In this document: piece after piece, positions 24,535 to 32,241 of the stretch
How the letters are laid out: every line of letters begins with the position of its first letter
How positions within the stretch are numbered: position 1 is the first letter of the stretch
IMG/VR virus record: IMGVR_UViG_3300027538_000185
Span: 1 to 42,265 of that record
DNA: 42,265 nucleotides
Direction: 5' to 3' (one strand)
Origin: a virus
Position numbers and translations under genes: made by a program
Notes under the pieces: generated by a model
Database searches by the model: none
The model's input: only the letters and a program-made list of their open reading frames with translations
Told to the model about the DNA's origin: nothing

Positions 24535-25158
24535 ATGCCCATGCAATTGATCACCCCTCCCGCAGGTGAGCCCGTCTCTCTTCAAGAGGCCAAGGCTCAT
24601 CTGCGGGTGGATTTCGATGATGACGATGGGTTGATCCAAGCATTGATCGCTGCAGCACGACAAGCAGCAGAGACCATCACCAACAGGCAGTTGATGTCTG
24701 CACGATGGAAGCTGGTTATGGATAGCTTTCCTGGACCAAGCCTCATGGGTGTGCCCGCTGGACAGCCTTTCTCATTGCCTGGGCATGCCATCCTCATCCA
24801 TAAGTCACCCGTCTTGAACGTGGTGTCCATTAACTACCTCGACATGGCAGGCGTACTCCAGTCTATGCCTGCGAGTAATTACACGGTCGACGCAGCTTGT
24901 GAGCCAGCGAGGATCACACCTGTGTTCGGTCAGATCTGGCCGATTGCTCTTCCTCAAATTGGCGCGGTATCCGTCACCTTCGACGCTGGATATGGGGCGG
25001 CGGCATCGGTTCCCGAGGGGATTAAGAGCTGGATCAAGCTCAGAGTTGGCAGCCTGTATGCGCATCGCGAGGAAGTGGCAGCACTCTCCCGTGGACGTAT
25101 TGAGCCGTTGCCTTTTGTAGATGGGTTGCTTGACCCTTTCAAGGTTTCCTTCATATGA
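24535..25158 (+). CDS. head-tail connector (HK97 gp6-like)
   Basis: A 207-residue adaptor of the gp6/YqbG type. The helical N-terminus has PVSLQEAKAHLRVDFDDDD then LIQALIAAARQAAETITNRQL, the family signature, and the C-terminus has IKSWIKLRVGSLYAHREEV. It makes the ring under the portal that receives the tail. The unusually long loop with LPGHAILIHKSPV between strands is normal for the 200-residue subgroup. Its stop overlaps the next ATG. Confidence 0.85.
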   Translation: MPMQLITPPAGEPVSLQEAKAHLRVDFDDDDGLIQALIAAARQAAETITNRQLMSARWKLVMDSFPGPSLMGVPAGQPFSLPGHAILIHKSPVLNVVSINYLDMAGVLQSMPASNYTVDAACEPARITPVFGQIWPIALPQIGAVSVTFDAGYGAAASVPEGIKSWIKLRVGSLYAHREEVAALSRGRIEPLPFVDGLLDPFKVSFI

Positions 25159-25505
25159 ATCCAATCAGCGCAGGCATGCTCACACGGCGCATCAAAATCC
25201 AGCGCCCCAGCACCATCAAAGATAGTGTCGGGGCACCATGCAGATCCTGGCTTGATGTTGCGACTGTGTGGGCGGACATCCAACCGCTGTCTGGAAAAGA
25301 AGCCGTAATTGCCAACCGGATCTCAGCGGAGTTATCGCATCAGATCATCGTCCGGTACCAGAGCCTGTTTGACAACCCTCAACAGGTGGCACAGATGCGA
25401 GTGCTTTACAAGGCACGGATCTTCAACATTCATTCGGCACTCAATGAGGATGAAAAGCGCACGCAGATCATCCTGCTGGCGTCGGAAGGGCTTGACGATG
25501 GCTAA
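25155..25505 (+). CDS. head closure protein (head-tail joining)
   Basis: A 116-residue head closure protein of the Phage_H_T_join/SPP1 gp16-like family. Typical features are MNPISAGMLTRRIKIQRPS at the N-terminus, WLDVATVWADIQPLSGKE, and IIVRYQSLF followed by VLYKARIFNIHSAL. It seals the connector after DNA packaging. The gene overlaps its upstream neighbour by 4 bp and its downstream one by 8 bp. Confidence 0.88.
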   Translation: MNPISAGMLTRRIKIQRPSTIKDSVGAPCRSWLDVATVWADIQPLSGKEAVIANRISAELSHQIIVRYQSLFDNPQQVAQMRVLYKARIFNIHSALNEDEKRTQIILLASEGLDDG

Positions 25506-25986
25506 GCATGAAACGGTCAAAGTCGAAGGGCTAGCCGAGTTGGCCAAGGCACTCCGTGAGCTACCTGATCGAGTTGCCAAGAACGGGTTGCGAGTGTCCG
25601 TCTACGCGGGAGCAAAAGTCATTCGAGACGAGGCAAGACTGCGTGCTCCCAGGGCGGCTCAGTCGCTGGGACCCAATCAGCCTCCACCAGGAACGCTCAA
25701 GCGCTCAGTGATCATGAAACACATCCCTGAGCTTTCAACCCTGACCCGACAGACATTCTTTGTGACCGTGCGTCATGGAAAAAAGTACCGCGAGCAAGGC
25801 AAGAAAGGCACCCTTTCGCAGGATGCCTGGTACTGGAGATTTCTGGAATTCGGCACGCGAAAGATGAGAGCACAGCCTTTCCTTCGACCAGCCCTTGAGG
25901 CTAAGCGACACGAATCTGTCCAAGCAATGAAAGACCGCCTGTCAGACCGCATCGAACTTGAGGCCAAAGCGCTCAACAGAAAGTAA
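25498..25986 (+). CDS. HK97 gp10-family tail completion protein
   Basis: A 162-residue protein of the HK97 gp10 family. VKVEGLAELAKALRELPDRV opens the domain, GLRVSVYAGAKVIRDEARLRAP is the conserved amphipathic helix, and WYWRFLEFGTRKMRAQPFLRPAL is the signature. It completes the head-tail interface. ATG 25498 overlaps the previous gene by 8 bp. The upstream-open frame from 25309 belongs to the shadow of that gene. Confidence 0.9.
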   Translation: MAKHETVKVEGLAELAKALRELPDRVAKNGLRVSVYAGAKVIRDEARLRAPRAAQSLGPNQPPPGTLKRSVIMKHIPELSTLTRQTFFVTVRHGKKYREQGKKGTLSQDAWYWRFLEFGTRKMRAQPFLRPALEAKRHESVQAMKDRLSDRIELEAKALNRK

Positions 25987-25988
25987 TC

Positions 25989-26324
25989 ATGCAGGACTTC
26001 TACAACGCCATCAAGGATTTGGCGGCTGGCGAGGTCTATGCGCTTGTTGTCGCTCAAGACGCACATTACCCAGCCATCGTCTATACGCCCATCATGCAAG
26101 AACATATCTTCGGCATTGATGGTCCTCACGGCTTGCAGCGCGTGCGCGTGCAGGTCGACACCTATGCCAGAACGTATCAAGAGGCCTTGTTGCTTCAAGA
26201 CCAAGTCTTGGATGCACTCTTGGCAGACAAGAGCACCGTCGCCGATGTGCGCATGGGGCTCTCAGATTTTGAAGAACAGGCCCGGCTGTACCGGGTAAGC
26301 GTTGACTACACCTACCACCGGTAG
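25989..26324 (+). CDS. DUF3168 tail completion / terminator protein
   Basis: A 111-residue protein of the DUF3168/gp17-like group: MQDFYNAIKDLAAGEVYALV, GPHGLQRVRVQVDTYARTYQEALLL and the final RLYRVSVDYTYHR strand. It terminates tail-tube growth and joins tail to head. It lies 2 bases after the gp10-like gene and 30 bases before the tube protein. Confidence 0.88.
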   Translation: MQDFYNAIKDLAAGEVYALVVAQDAHYPAIVYTPIMQEHIFGIDGPHGLQRVRVQVDTYARTYQEALLLQDQVLDALLADKSTVADVRMGLSDFEEQARLYRVSVDYTYHR

Positions 26325-26354
26325 AGAGTCCGCATCACAAACAGGAGCTAACGC

Positions 26355-26768
26355 ATGAGCAGCACTGCGATTACCGCACAAGGCATCACGATCGCCAGAT
26401 TTGGCACAACAACCTTTGAAACCATCCCCAACGTGGTCTCGTTTCAGGGGCCTGGCGGGCAGGCCGCTGTGATTGACGTCACCAATCTGGCCTCTACCGC
26501 CAAGGAAAAGCGCGTGGGTCTGCGTGACGAGGGGCAGTTGTCTCTGACCCTGCACTACAACCCCGACGATCTGGTGCACCAAGGCCTGAGAACCGATCGT
26601 GCCAACCGGGTACGACGTCAGTTCAAGATCACTTTTACCGATACCACTCCATTTGCAACGTGGTCCTTCTATGGCTATGTCACGCAGTTCAGCGTGCAGG
26701 GTGGCGTTGACGCCGTGGTCGAGGCCAGCGTCACGATTGAAATCGATGGCGACATCACGGAGGCATGA
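26355..26768 (+). CDS. tail tube protein
   Basis: A 137-residue tail tube protein. AQGITIARFGTTTFETIPNV, DVTNLASTAKEKRVGLRDEG and the closing VEASVTIEIDGDITEA strand match short siphovirus tube proteins. RBS AGGAG is present before ATG 26355. Stacked hexamers would make the tail conduit around the tape measure. Its stop overlaps the start of the tail assembly chaperone gene. Confidence 0.88.
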   Translation: MSSTAITAQGITIARFGTTTFETIPNVVSFQGPGGQAAVIDVTNLASTAKEKRVGLRDEGQLSLTLHYNPDDLVHQGLRTDRANRVRRQFKITFTDTTPFATWSFYGYVTQFSVQGGVDAVVEASVTIEIDGDITEA

Positions 26769-27118
26769 AGCATATGAACATTCTTTCCAAAGACGCCATC
26801 TTGGCTGCCGAAGATCTTCCGCGCGAAACAGTCAGTGTTCCAGAGTGGGGAGGCCAAGTCCTGGTGCGCACCATGAGCGGCACCGATCGTGATGCCTTTG
26901 AGGCTAGCCTCCTTGCAAAAGATGGTCGCATGGAGAACGTGCGTGCCCGGTTGGTGGCACTGACTCTTTGCGATACCGAGGGCGATCGTCTGTTTGACGA
27001 CAGCGAGATCACGGCGCTGGGGCGCAAGAGTGCTCGTGCGCTCGATCGCGTCTTCTCCGTGGCCCAGCGGCTCAACGGCATCGGTGTCGATCAGGTAGAC
27101 GTTGCAAAAAAGGGCTAA
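26765..27118 (+). CDS. tail assembly chaperone, G-like product
   Basis: A 117-residue tail assembly chaperone in the slot of lambda gpG. It has EWGGQVLVRTMSGTDRDAFEASL and LVALTLCDTEGDRLFDDSEI, typical of the family, and ends GVDQVDVAKKG. The last codons carry a slippery heptamer (27106-27112) that would redirect a share of ribosomes into the T frame. ATG 26765 overlaps the tube stop; a second ATG is at 26774. It should coat the tape measure before tube assembly. Confidence 0.88.
   Translation: MKHMNILSKDAILAAEDLPRETVSVPEWGGQVLVRTMSGTDRDAFEASLLAKDGRMENVRARLVALTLCDTEGDRLFDDSEITALGRKSARALDRVFSVAQRLNGIGVDQVDVAKKG
27106..27112 (+). promoter_or_regulatory. programmed -1 frameshift site
   Basis: The heptamer A AAA AAG lies in the reading frame GCA AAA AAG just two codons before the G-like stop. 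Slipping by -1 continues as GGG CTA AAG from 27112 without a stop into the T frame, ending at 27447. An AGG at about 27093 lies ten bases upstream and could act as a stimulatory Shine-Dalgarno. This is the G/GT arrangement known in lambda-type tails. Confidence 0.85.
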
Positions 27119-27447
27119 AGGCCAACCCATTTCGGCGTTCGATCTTTCGGCTGGCACTCGCTCTAGGCATGCCAGTTCGTGAGTTGCTGGCCCGTGTGGG
27201 GTCGGATGAGCTGACCGAGTGGATGGCCTTTTACCAGCTGGAGCCCTTTGGCGAAGTGCGTGCCGATCTGAGAAGCGGCGTGGTTGCTGCGACCTTTGCC
27301 AACGCCCATCGCACCAAGGACGCCAGGGCATTCACGCCTGAGGATTTCATGCCCTTCATAGAACGATCAGCGCCCCAAGGCAACGCGCGCCTGAATGTCG
27401 CCCGCTTCAAGGCCCTGTTCTCTCATAAGGTGAAAAAAAATGGCTGA
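27112..27447 (+). CDS. tail assembly chaperone, T extension made by frameshift
   Basis: The T-like domain (DUF4035-type). After the slip the sequence reads GLKANPFRRSIFRLALALGM, then PVRELLARVGSDELTEWMAFYQLEPFG, which is the conserved family motif. Because the conserved RLALALGM part lies before the first ATG (27169), the domain is complete only as a frameshift fusion spanning 26765-27447. A free product from ATG 27169 would lack it. The stop overlaps the tape-measure start by 8 bases. Confidence 0.85.
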   Translation, partial: GLKANPFRRSIFRLALALGMPVRELLARVGSDELTEWMAFYQLEPFGEVRADLRSGVVAATFANAHRTKDARAFTPEDFMPFIERSAPQGNARLNVARFKALFSHKVKKNG

Positions 27448-29902
27448 TTTAGGCTCCCTGGTCGTCAAACTTTCGGCTGAAACTGCCGAGTTTCGTGAAG
27501 ACTTGGGACGCACAGCCCGCCTGCTGGATCGCCACGCCAATGACATGAAGGCGTCGATGCAGCAAGTGGCCAGTGTGGCCAAGACGACCTTTGCCGTGGT
27601 CATCGGGGCCACCTCCGTTGCAGCCTTGAGGGACTTTGTCACCCACACACTGGAGGCGGCTGCGGCCCTACAGGGCCTGTCAGAGCAGACAGGCGCGAGC
27701 GCTGCGGCACTCTCGGGATTTGCACCGGTTGCGACCATCTCAGGCACGGCAATGGAGGCCATTGGCGCAAGCCTGGCCAAGCTGTCCAAGGGGCTGGCGG
27801 GGGTTGATGACGAAACGGCCGGTGCGACCAAGGCCCTTCAGTTCCTGGGAGTGCGTGCCAAGGATGCTAGCGGCAACCTGCGTGATCCCGCGGAGGTCAT
27901 GAACGATGTCGCACTCAAACTGGCCGAGTTTGAGGACGGCGCTGGCAAGACAGCCATCGCCATGGAGCTATTTGGAAAGTCCGGGGCAACGATGCTCCCC
28001 TTCCTCAAGGATCTGGCGGAGAACCAGGACCTCAATATTCGACTGACGTCCAAGCAGATCGAGGAAGCCGACCAGGCCTCCAAGGCCATGGGCCGTATGC
28101 GTGCCGAATCGAACTTTGTGGCGCAGACCCTCGTTACCGCCGCAATCCCCTCGCTGTCGGTGCTGTACCAAGAGCTCAAAAACGTGGTCTTGGGAACGGA
28201 CAACGCAGTTGATGGCGTACAGCGCCTGCGCTCTGAGGGCACGCTCACCAACTGGGCTGAAAAGACGGCCTACGCCATCGCGGTTGTCATCGATGCCTTG
28301 CGGGGAATTGGTCACACCATCAAGTCGGTGATCGGCAGCTTCTCTGCTGTCTGGGCCGACATCGAACTTGCCGGCACTTTCTTGGCGGGTGGCAAGGGCT
28401 TGAACCCGTTCTCAGAGGAAAACCGCGCACGTCTGCAAGCTGCCCTAGAGAAGCGCAATGCGATCGTCGCTCAGGCCAACCAGAACTACGTTGACCTTTG
28501 GGATATGCCGCTGCTGGCCGATGCGGTCACGCGAAGATTCGAGGACATTCGCAAGGGTACTGAGGCCTCAAACGCCGTCACGCAAGCGTCCACGCCCAGG
28601 AAGCGCCTGAACTACAGCACGGCAACTGGCGCCGTCACTGCGAACGCCATGGCAGGCATAGACAGTGAAATTAAGCGCTTACAGGGGCAGGTGGATGTGG
28701 AGAGTGCCATCCTCAAAGACCGGCAGCGCATCATCGACCTCTATGAAAGCCAGGGCTACATCAGCTTCAAGGAGGCGACCGAGGCCCGCCTGGCTGCCCA
28801 GGAAGACTTCACCGAAAGGCTTCGGGCACTGACGGATGAGGAGGAAGCGATTCTGCGTCGTGGGCTTGAGTCGGTGGCCAAGACCACCCAGGACAAGCTC
28901 AAGCTGCAAGACCGTCTTGCAGAGATTCTCCTCAAACGCCAGAGGCTGGAGCGTGAGGCCCAACAGTCCAATCTGGAGCGCCAGATCAGGCTCCCCGGCG
29001 AGACCATGAAGGATCTAGCTGAGCAGGCCGCGCGGGGACAAAGCGAACTTCGTGTGATCGAAGAGCAGATCAAGACTCTGCGTGAGACGGGCGCCATCAG
29101 TGAACTGGACTCCCTGCGTCGCCTTGCAGCAGCCCGCCGGGATAGCGCCAATCAACTGGCCACGCTGGCGGCTCAGGCCCGCGAGTTGGTAGAGGCCGCC
29201 CCGGGTAATGAAAAGCTGGCCGATGCGCTGAAAAAGATCGAGGAATCCGCCCGCCAAGCTGCTGATGGAGCCACCTTGCTCAATCAGCGCGTCAAGGAAC
29301 TGGCGGACCCAGAGGCTGGTTTTGCCAAGGGGCTGCGCTTGGTAGCTGAAGAGGCCGAGCAGATTGGCAAGCAGATGGAGTCGGCCACGGTGCGTGCCTT
29401 CAACGGGATGACGGATGCGCTGGTGAACTTTGTGATGACAGGCAAGCTCGACTTTCGGTCACTCGCCAACTCCATCATTTCAGACCTCATTCGTATCCAG
29501 ATTCAGCGCGCTATCACGCTGCCCCTGGCTCGGGCCATGAGCAGCTTCTTTGGGTTTGCCGATGGAGGCGTAATGACTTCAGCCGGTCCCATGGCGCTGC
29601 GCACCTACGCCTCCGGAGGCATTGCCAACTCCCCACAGCTGGCTCTCTTTGGCGAGGGCAGTAAGCCCGAGGCCTATGTGCCGCTGCCAGACGGCCGATC
29701 CATTCCGGTCACGATGAGCGGTGGCGCGTCCGCAGGGGACGTCTTCAACATTTCGGTCAGCGTCTCCGATGCTGGCGCGTCCAGCCGTGGGGATGACCCA
29801 GGCGGACGTGATCTTGGCCGGGCGATAGCCAGTGCTGTACGTCAGGAGTTGCTTGCCCAAAAGCGCGCCGGTGGTTTGCTTGACGGCCGGAGGGCGGTGT
29901 AA
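27440..29902 (+). CDS. tail tape measure protein
   Basis: An 820-residue tape measure of the lambda-like type. The start MADLGSLVVKLSAETAEFREDL and the early Ala-rich segment are typical. Residues 430-690 form long charged helices (IEEQIKTLRETGAISELDSL, ARRDSANQLATLAAQARELV). The C-terminus has the conserved MTDALVNFVMTGKLDFRSLA, FFGFADGGVMT and EGSKPEAYVPLPDGRSIPV elements. By the usual rule of about 0.15 nm per residue the tail would be roughly 120 nm. It sets tail length and passes into the host envelope at injection. Confidence 0.95.
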   Translation: MADLGSLVVKLSAETAEFREDLGRTARLLDRHANDMKASMQQVASVAKTTFAVVIGATSVAALRDFVTHTLEAAAALQGLSEQTGASAAALSGFAPVATISGTAMEAIGASLAKLSKGLAGVDDETAGATKALQFLGVRAKDASGNLRDPAEVMNDVALKLAEFEDGAGKTAIAMELFGKSGATMLPFLKDLAENQDLNIRLTSKQIEEADQASKAMGRMRAESNFVAQTLVTAAIPSLSVLYQELKNVVLGTDNAVDGVQRLRSEGTLTNWAEKTAYAIAVVIDALRGIGHTIKSVIGSFSAVWADIELAGTFLAGGKGLNPFSEENRARLQAALEKRNAIVAQANQNYVDLWDMPLLADAVTRRFEDIRKGTEASNAVTQASTPRKRLNYSTATGAVTANAMAGIDSEIKRLQGQVDVESAILKDRQRIIDLYESQGYISFKEATEARLAAQEDFTERLRALTDEEEAILRRGLESVAKTTQDKLKLQDRLAEILLKRQRLEREAQQSNLERQIRLPGETMKDLAEQAARGQSELRVIEEQIKTLRETGAISELDSLRRLAAARRDSANQLATLAAQARELVEAAPGNEKLADALKKIEESARQAADGATLLNQRVKELADPEAGFAKGLRLVAEEAEQIGKQMESATVRAFNGMTDALVNFVMTGKLDFRSLANSIISDLIRIQIQRAITLPLARAMSSFFGFADGGVMTSAGPMALRTYASGGIANSPQLALFGEGSKPEAYVPLPDGRSIPVTMSGGASAGDVFNISVSVSDAGASSRGDDPGGRDLGRAIASAVRQELLAQKRAGGLLDGRRAV

Positions 29903-30241
29903 GTGGCGACCTTTACCTGGACCCCTTCGGTTGGAGCCAACCTGTCGATGCGGCCCAGCGTTCGCCGTGTGGCCTTTGGCGACGGCTATGAGCAGCGTTT
30001 GGCCTTCGGCATCAACACTCAGCCCCAGGTCTGGTCGTTGGAGTTTCGGGGGCGAACCAGCACCGAGGCGAGCGCAATCGATGCGTTTTTGCGCTCACGG
30101 GGTGCCGTGCAGGCCTTTGACTGGACTCCTCCTGGTGGAACTGCTGGCAAGTTCGTGTGCGAGGAGTGGAGCCGATCAGTGGATGAGCCCAATGTCGAAA
30201 CGGTGCGGGTTACCTTCAAACAGGTATTTGATCTGTCATGA
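29903..30241 (+). CDS. minor tail protein M-like
   Basis: A 112-residue lambda gpM-like tail tip protein: FTWTPSVGANLSMRPSVRRV, FGDGYEQRLAFGINTQPQVW, then AFDWTPPGG and FVCEEWSRSVDEP. The start is GTG 29903, directly after the tape-measure stop. It forms part of the distal tail complex below the tube. Its stop overlaps the gpL-like start. Confidence 0.9.
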   Translation: MATFTWTPSVGANLSMRPSVRRVAFGDGYEQRLAFGINTQPQVWSLEFRGRTSTEASAIDAFLRSRGAVQAFDWTPPGGTAGKFVCEEWSRSVDEPNVETVRVTFKQVFDLS

Positions 30242-30942
30242 CAGTAGCTGCGATTACCTCCGAAATCCAGAAGCTTGCCCCCAGCAGCGTGATCGAACTT
30301 TTTGTGCTGGATCTGGCACTGTTTGGCCAAGGGCCGGTTCGCTTTCATGCCGGAACCAATGCCTTGCAGCAGCGGGTTGTCTGGCAGGGCAACGCCTATG
30401 AGGCATTTCCCATTGAGGTTGAAGGCTTCGAATTCAACGGCAACGGCCAGGTACCTCGGCCGCGCCTGCGGGTAGCCAATGTCACGGGCGCCATCACGGC
30501 GCTGGTGCTCACCTACCAGGACCTCGTGGGCGCCAAGATCACACGCAAGAGGACGCTTGCGAAATACCTCGATGCGGTGAACTTTGAGGGTGGTGTCAAT
30601 CCGACAGCCGACCCCTCGGCCGAATTCGCTGATGACGTGTACTACGTCGACCGCAAGTCCAGAGAAACGCGGGATGTGGTCGAGTTTGAGTTGGCCGCAT
30701 CGTTTGATCTGGAGGGGGTCACACTCCCTCGTCGGCAGATCGTTCAAAACGTGTGCCCCTGGCGCTACCGTGGGGCAGAGTGCGGTTACACCGGTACGTT
30801 CTACCTAGATGCCAATGACCAGGCGGTTGGCTCAAGCAGCCTGGATGTCTGCGGCAAACGTCTGTCATCGTGCAAGGCCCGGTTTGGGCAGAGCGCTGAG
30901 TTGCCCTTTGGTGGCTTTCCGGCAGCTGGGCTGATTCGTTGA
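30238..30942 (+). CDS. minor tail protein L-like, Fe-S binding
   Basis: A 234-residue lambda gpL homologue. The N-terminal part has LAPSSVIELFVLDLALFG and RPRLRVANVTGAITAL. The C-terminal domain has NVCPWRYRGAECGYTG and later VCGKRLSSCKARFG, four cysteines in the places that bind a [4Fe-4S] cluster in lambda gpL. It is a tail-tip hub component. Overlaps of 4 bp on both sides keep it in register with M- and K-like genes. Confidence 0.9.
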   Translation: MTVAAITSEIQKLAPSSVIELFVLDLALFGQGPVRFHAGTNALQQRVVWQGNAYEAFPIEVEGFEFNGNGQVPRPRLRVANVTGAITALVLTYQDLVGAKITRKRTLAKYLDAVNFEGGVNPTADPSAEFADDVYYVDRKSRETRDVVEFELAASFDLEGVTLPRRQIVQNVCPWRYRGAECGYTGTFYLDANDQAVGSSSLDVCGKRLSSCKARFGQSAELPFGGFPAAGLIR

Positions 30943-31673
30943 TGCTGCCTGAGAACCAAGCCCTGGCGCTCGATCACGCCCGGCAGGCGTATTCAGGGCC
31001 AGACGGTCCGCGCGAGTCGTGCGGGCTGCTCGTGATCCGAAAAGGTCGGGAGGTTTACTGGCCGTGCCGAAACCTGGGTGTGGGAACCGATCAGTTCGTG
31101 ATTCACCCCGAGGACTACGCCAAAGCCGATGAGCAGGGCCAGATCGTTGCCGTGGTGCACAGCCACCCCGGTCTGCCGCCCGAGCCGAGTCAGGCTGACC
31201 GGGTGGCGTGTGAGGCCAGTGGCTTGCCTTGGCACATCGTGAGTGTCCCAAGCGTCGCCTGGGCAAGTATCGAGCCGTCGGGCTATGTCGCCCCGTTGGT
31301 AGGCCGCGAATGGTCTCACGGCGTGCTCGACTGCTACGCCCTGGTGCGCGACTGGTTCCGAGCAGAGCGCGGGGTGGAATTGCCCAACTTCGCGCGCTTT
31401 GACGACTGGTGGAAGCGCGGGGAGAACCTCTACCTGGAAAACTTTGCCCAGGCTGGCTTCTTCCCGGTGGATGCCGATGAACTAAAGGTTGGGGACTGCT
31501 TCCTGATGCAGGTGGCATCCCCTGTACCGAATCACGCAGCGATCTATCTTGGAGACGGGCTGATCCTTCATCACTTGCAGGGGCGTCTTTCCAGTCGAGA
31601 TGTCTACGGCGGCTATTGGCAAAAAGTCACAACACACATCCTCAGACATGGTCACAATCATTCTTCTTGGTGA
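30939..31673 (+). CDS. tail tip K-like protein (JAMM plus NlpC/P60)
   Basis: A 244-residue protein with two enzymatic domains as in lambda gpK. The N-terminal Mov34/MPN domain has the JAMM motif E26, H74-S-H76, S84 and D87 (VVHSHPGLPPEPSQAD). The C-terminal NlpC/P60 peptidase has catalytic C132 in LDCYAL, H199 in NHAAIYLG and H211. It likely cuts peptidoglycan peptides during infection or processes tail assembly. Confidence 0.93.
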   Translation: MMLPENQALALDHARQAYSGPDGPRESCGLLVIRKGREVYWPCRNLGVGTDQFVIHPEDYAKADEQGQIVAVVHSHPGLPPEPSQADRVACEASGLPWHIVSVPSVAWASIEPSGYVAPLVGREWSHGVLDCYALVRDWFRAERGVELPNFARFDDWWKRGENLYLENFAQAGFFPVDADELKVGDCFLMQVASPVPNHAAIYLGDGLILHHLQGRLSSRDVYGGYWQKVTTHILRHGHNHSSW

Positions 31674-32241
31674 ACTTGGACGCCGGTTTGGCCGCAGGCA
31701 TAGCCTGGCCATCTCATCGGCTGGCGAGGCCATAAGAGCGCTGGCGGCCAATTTCCCGGCTTTTGAGCGGGAACTGGTGGCCTCAGGAGAGCGTGGTGTG
31801 GGCTACCGCGTGCTGGCTGGTCGTGAGGCGTTGACACTGGATCGTCTGCATGAGCCGACAGGACAGAGCCGCATCACCATTGCCCCGGTGGTCTCTGGTG
31901 CAGGTGGTAATGGCCTCGGTCAGATCTTGCTGGGTGCAGCCTTATTGGCAGTCGCTTGGTGGAACCCGTTGGGCTGGGCGGCGTCGGGCGCGTTTTTGTC
32001 ACAGGCCACGCTCTACTCGGTAGGCACAGCCATGATTCTTGGTGGCGTGGCGCAGATGATTGCGCCTACGCCGAAGGCCACGGAGCCCTCAGAGCGCCCA
32101 GAAAACAAGCCAAGCTACAGCTTCAATGGTGCTGTCAACACCACCGCCCAGGGGCATCCCGTGCCGGTGGGTTACGGCCGATTGATTGTGGGCTCAGCGG
32201 TGATCAGCGCCGGCATTGACGTGGATGAGATTGCCGCATGA
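31648..32241 (+). CDS. tail assembly protein I-like
   Basis: A 197-residue lambda gpI-like protein. ATG 31648 (MVTIILLGELGRRFGRRH) starts inside the last codons of the K-like gene, as in lambda. The N-terminus is a ubiquitin-like fold, then a Gly/Ala-rich hydrophobic stretch (LGQILLGAALLAVAWW, about 91-106) and the conserved end FNGAVNTTAQGHPVPVGYG, IVGSAVISAGI. It acts in tail-tip assembly and is usually not kept in the virion. Confidence 0.9.
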   Translation: MVTIILLGELGRRFGRRHSLAISSAGEAIRALAANFPAFERELVASGERGVGYRVLAGREALTLDRLHEPTGQSRITIAPVVSGAGGNGLGQILLGAALLAVAWWNPLGWAASGAFLSQATLYSVGTAMILGGVAQMIAPTPKATEPSERPENKPSYSFNGAVNTTAQGHPVPVGYGRLIVGSAVISAGIDVDEIAA

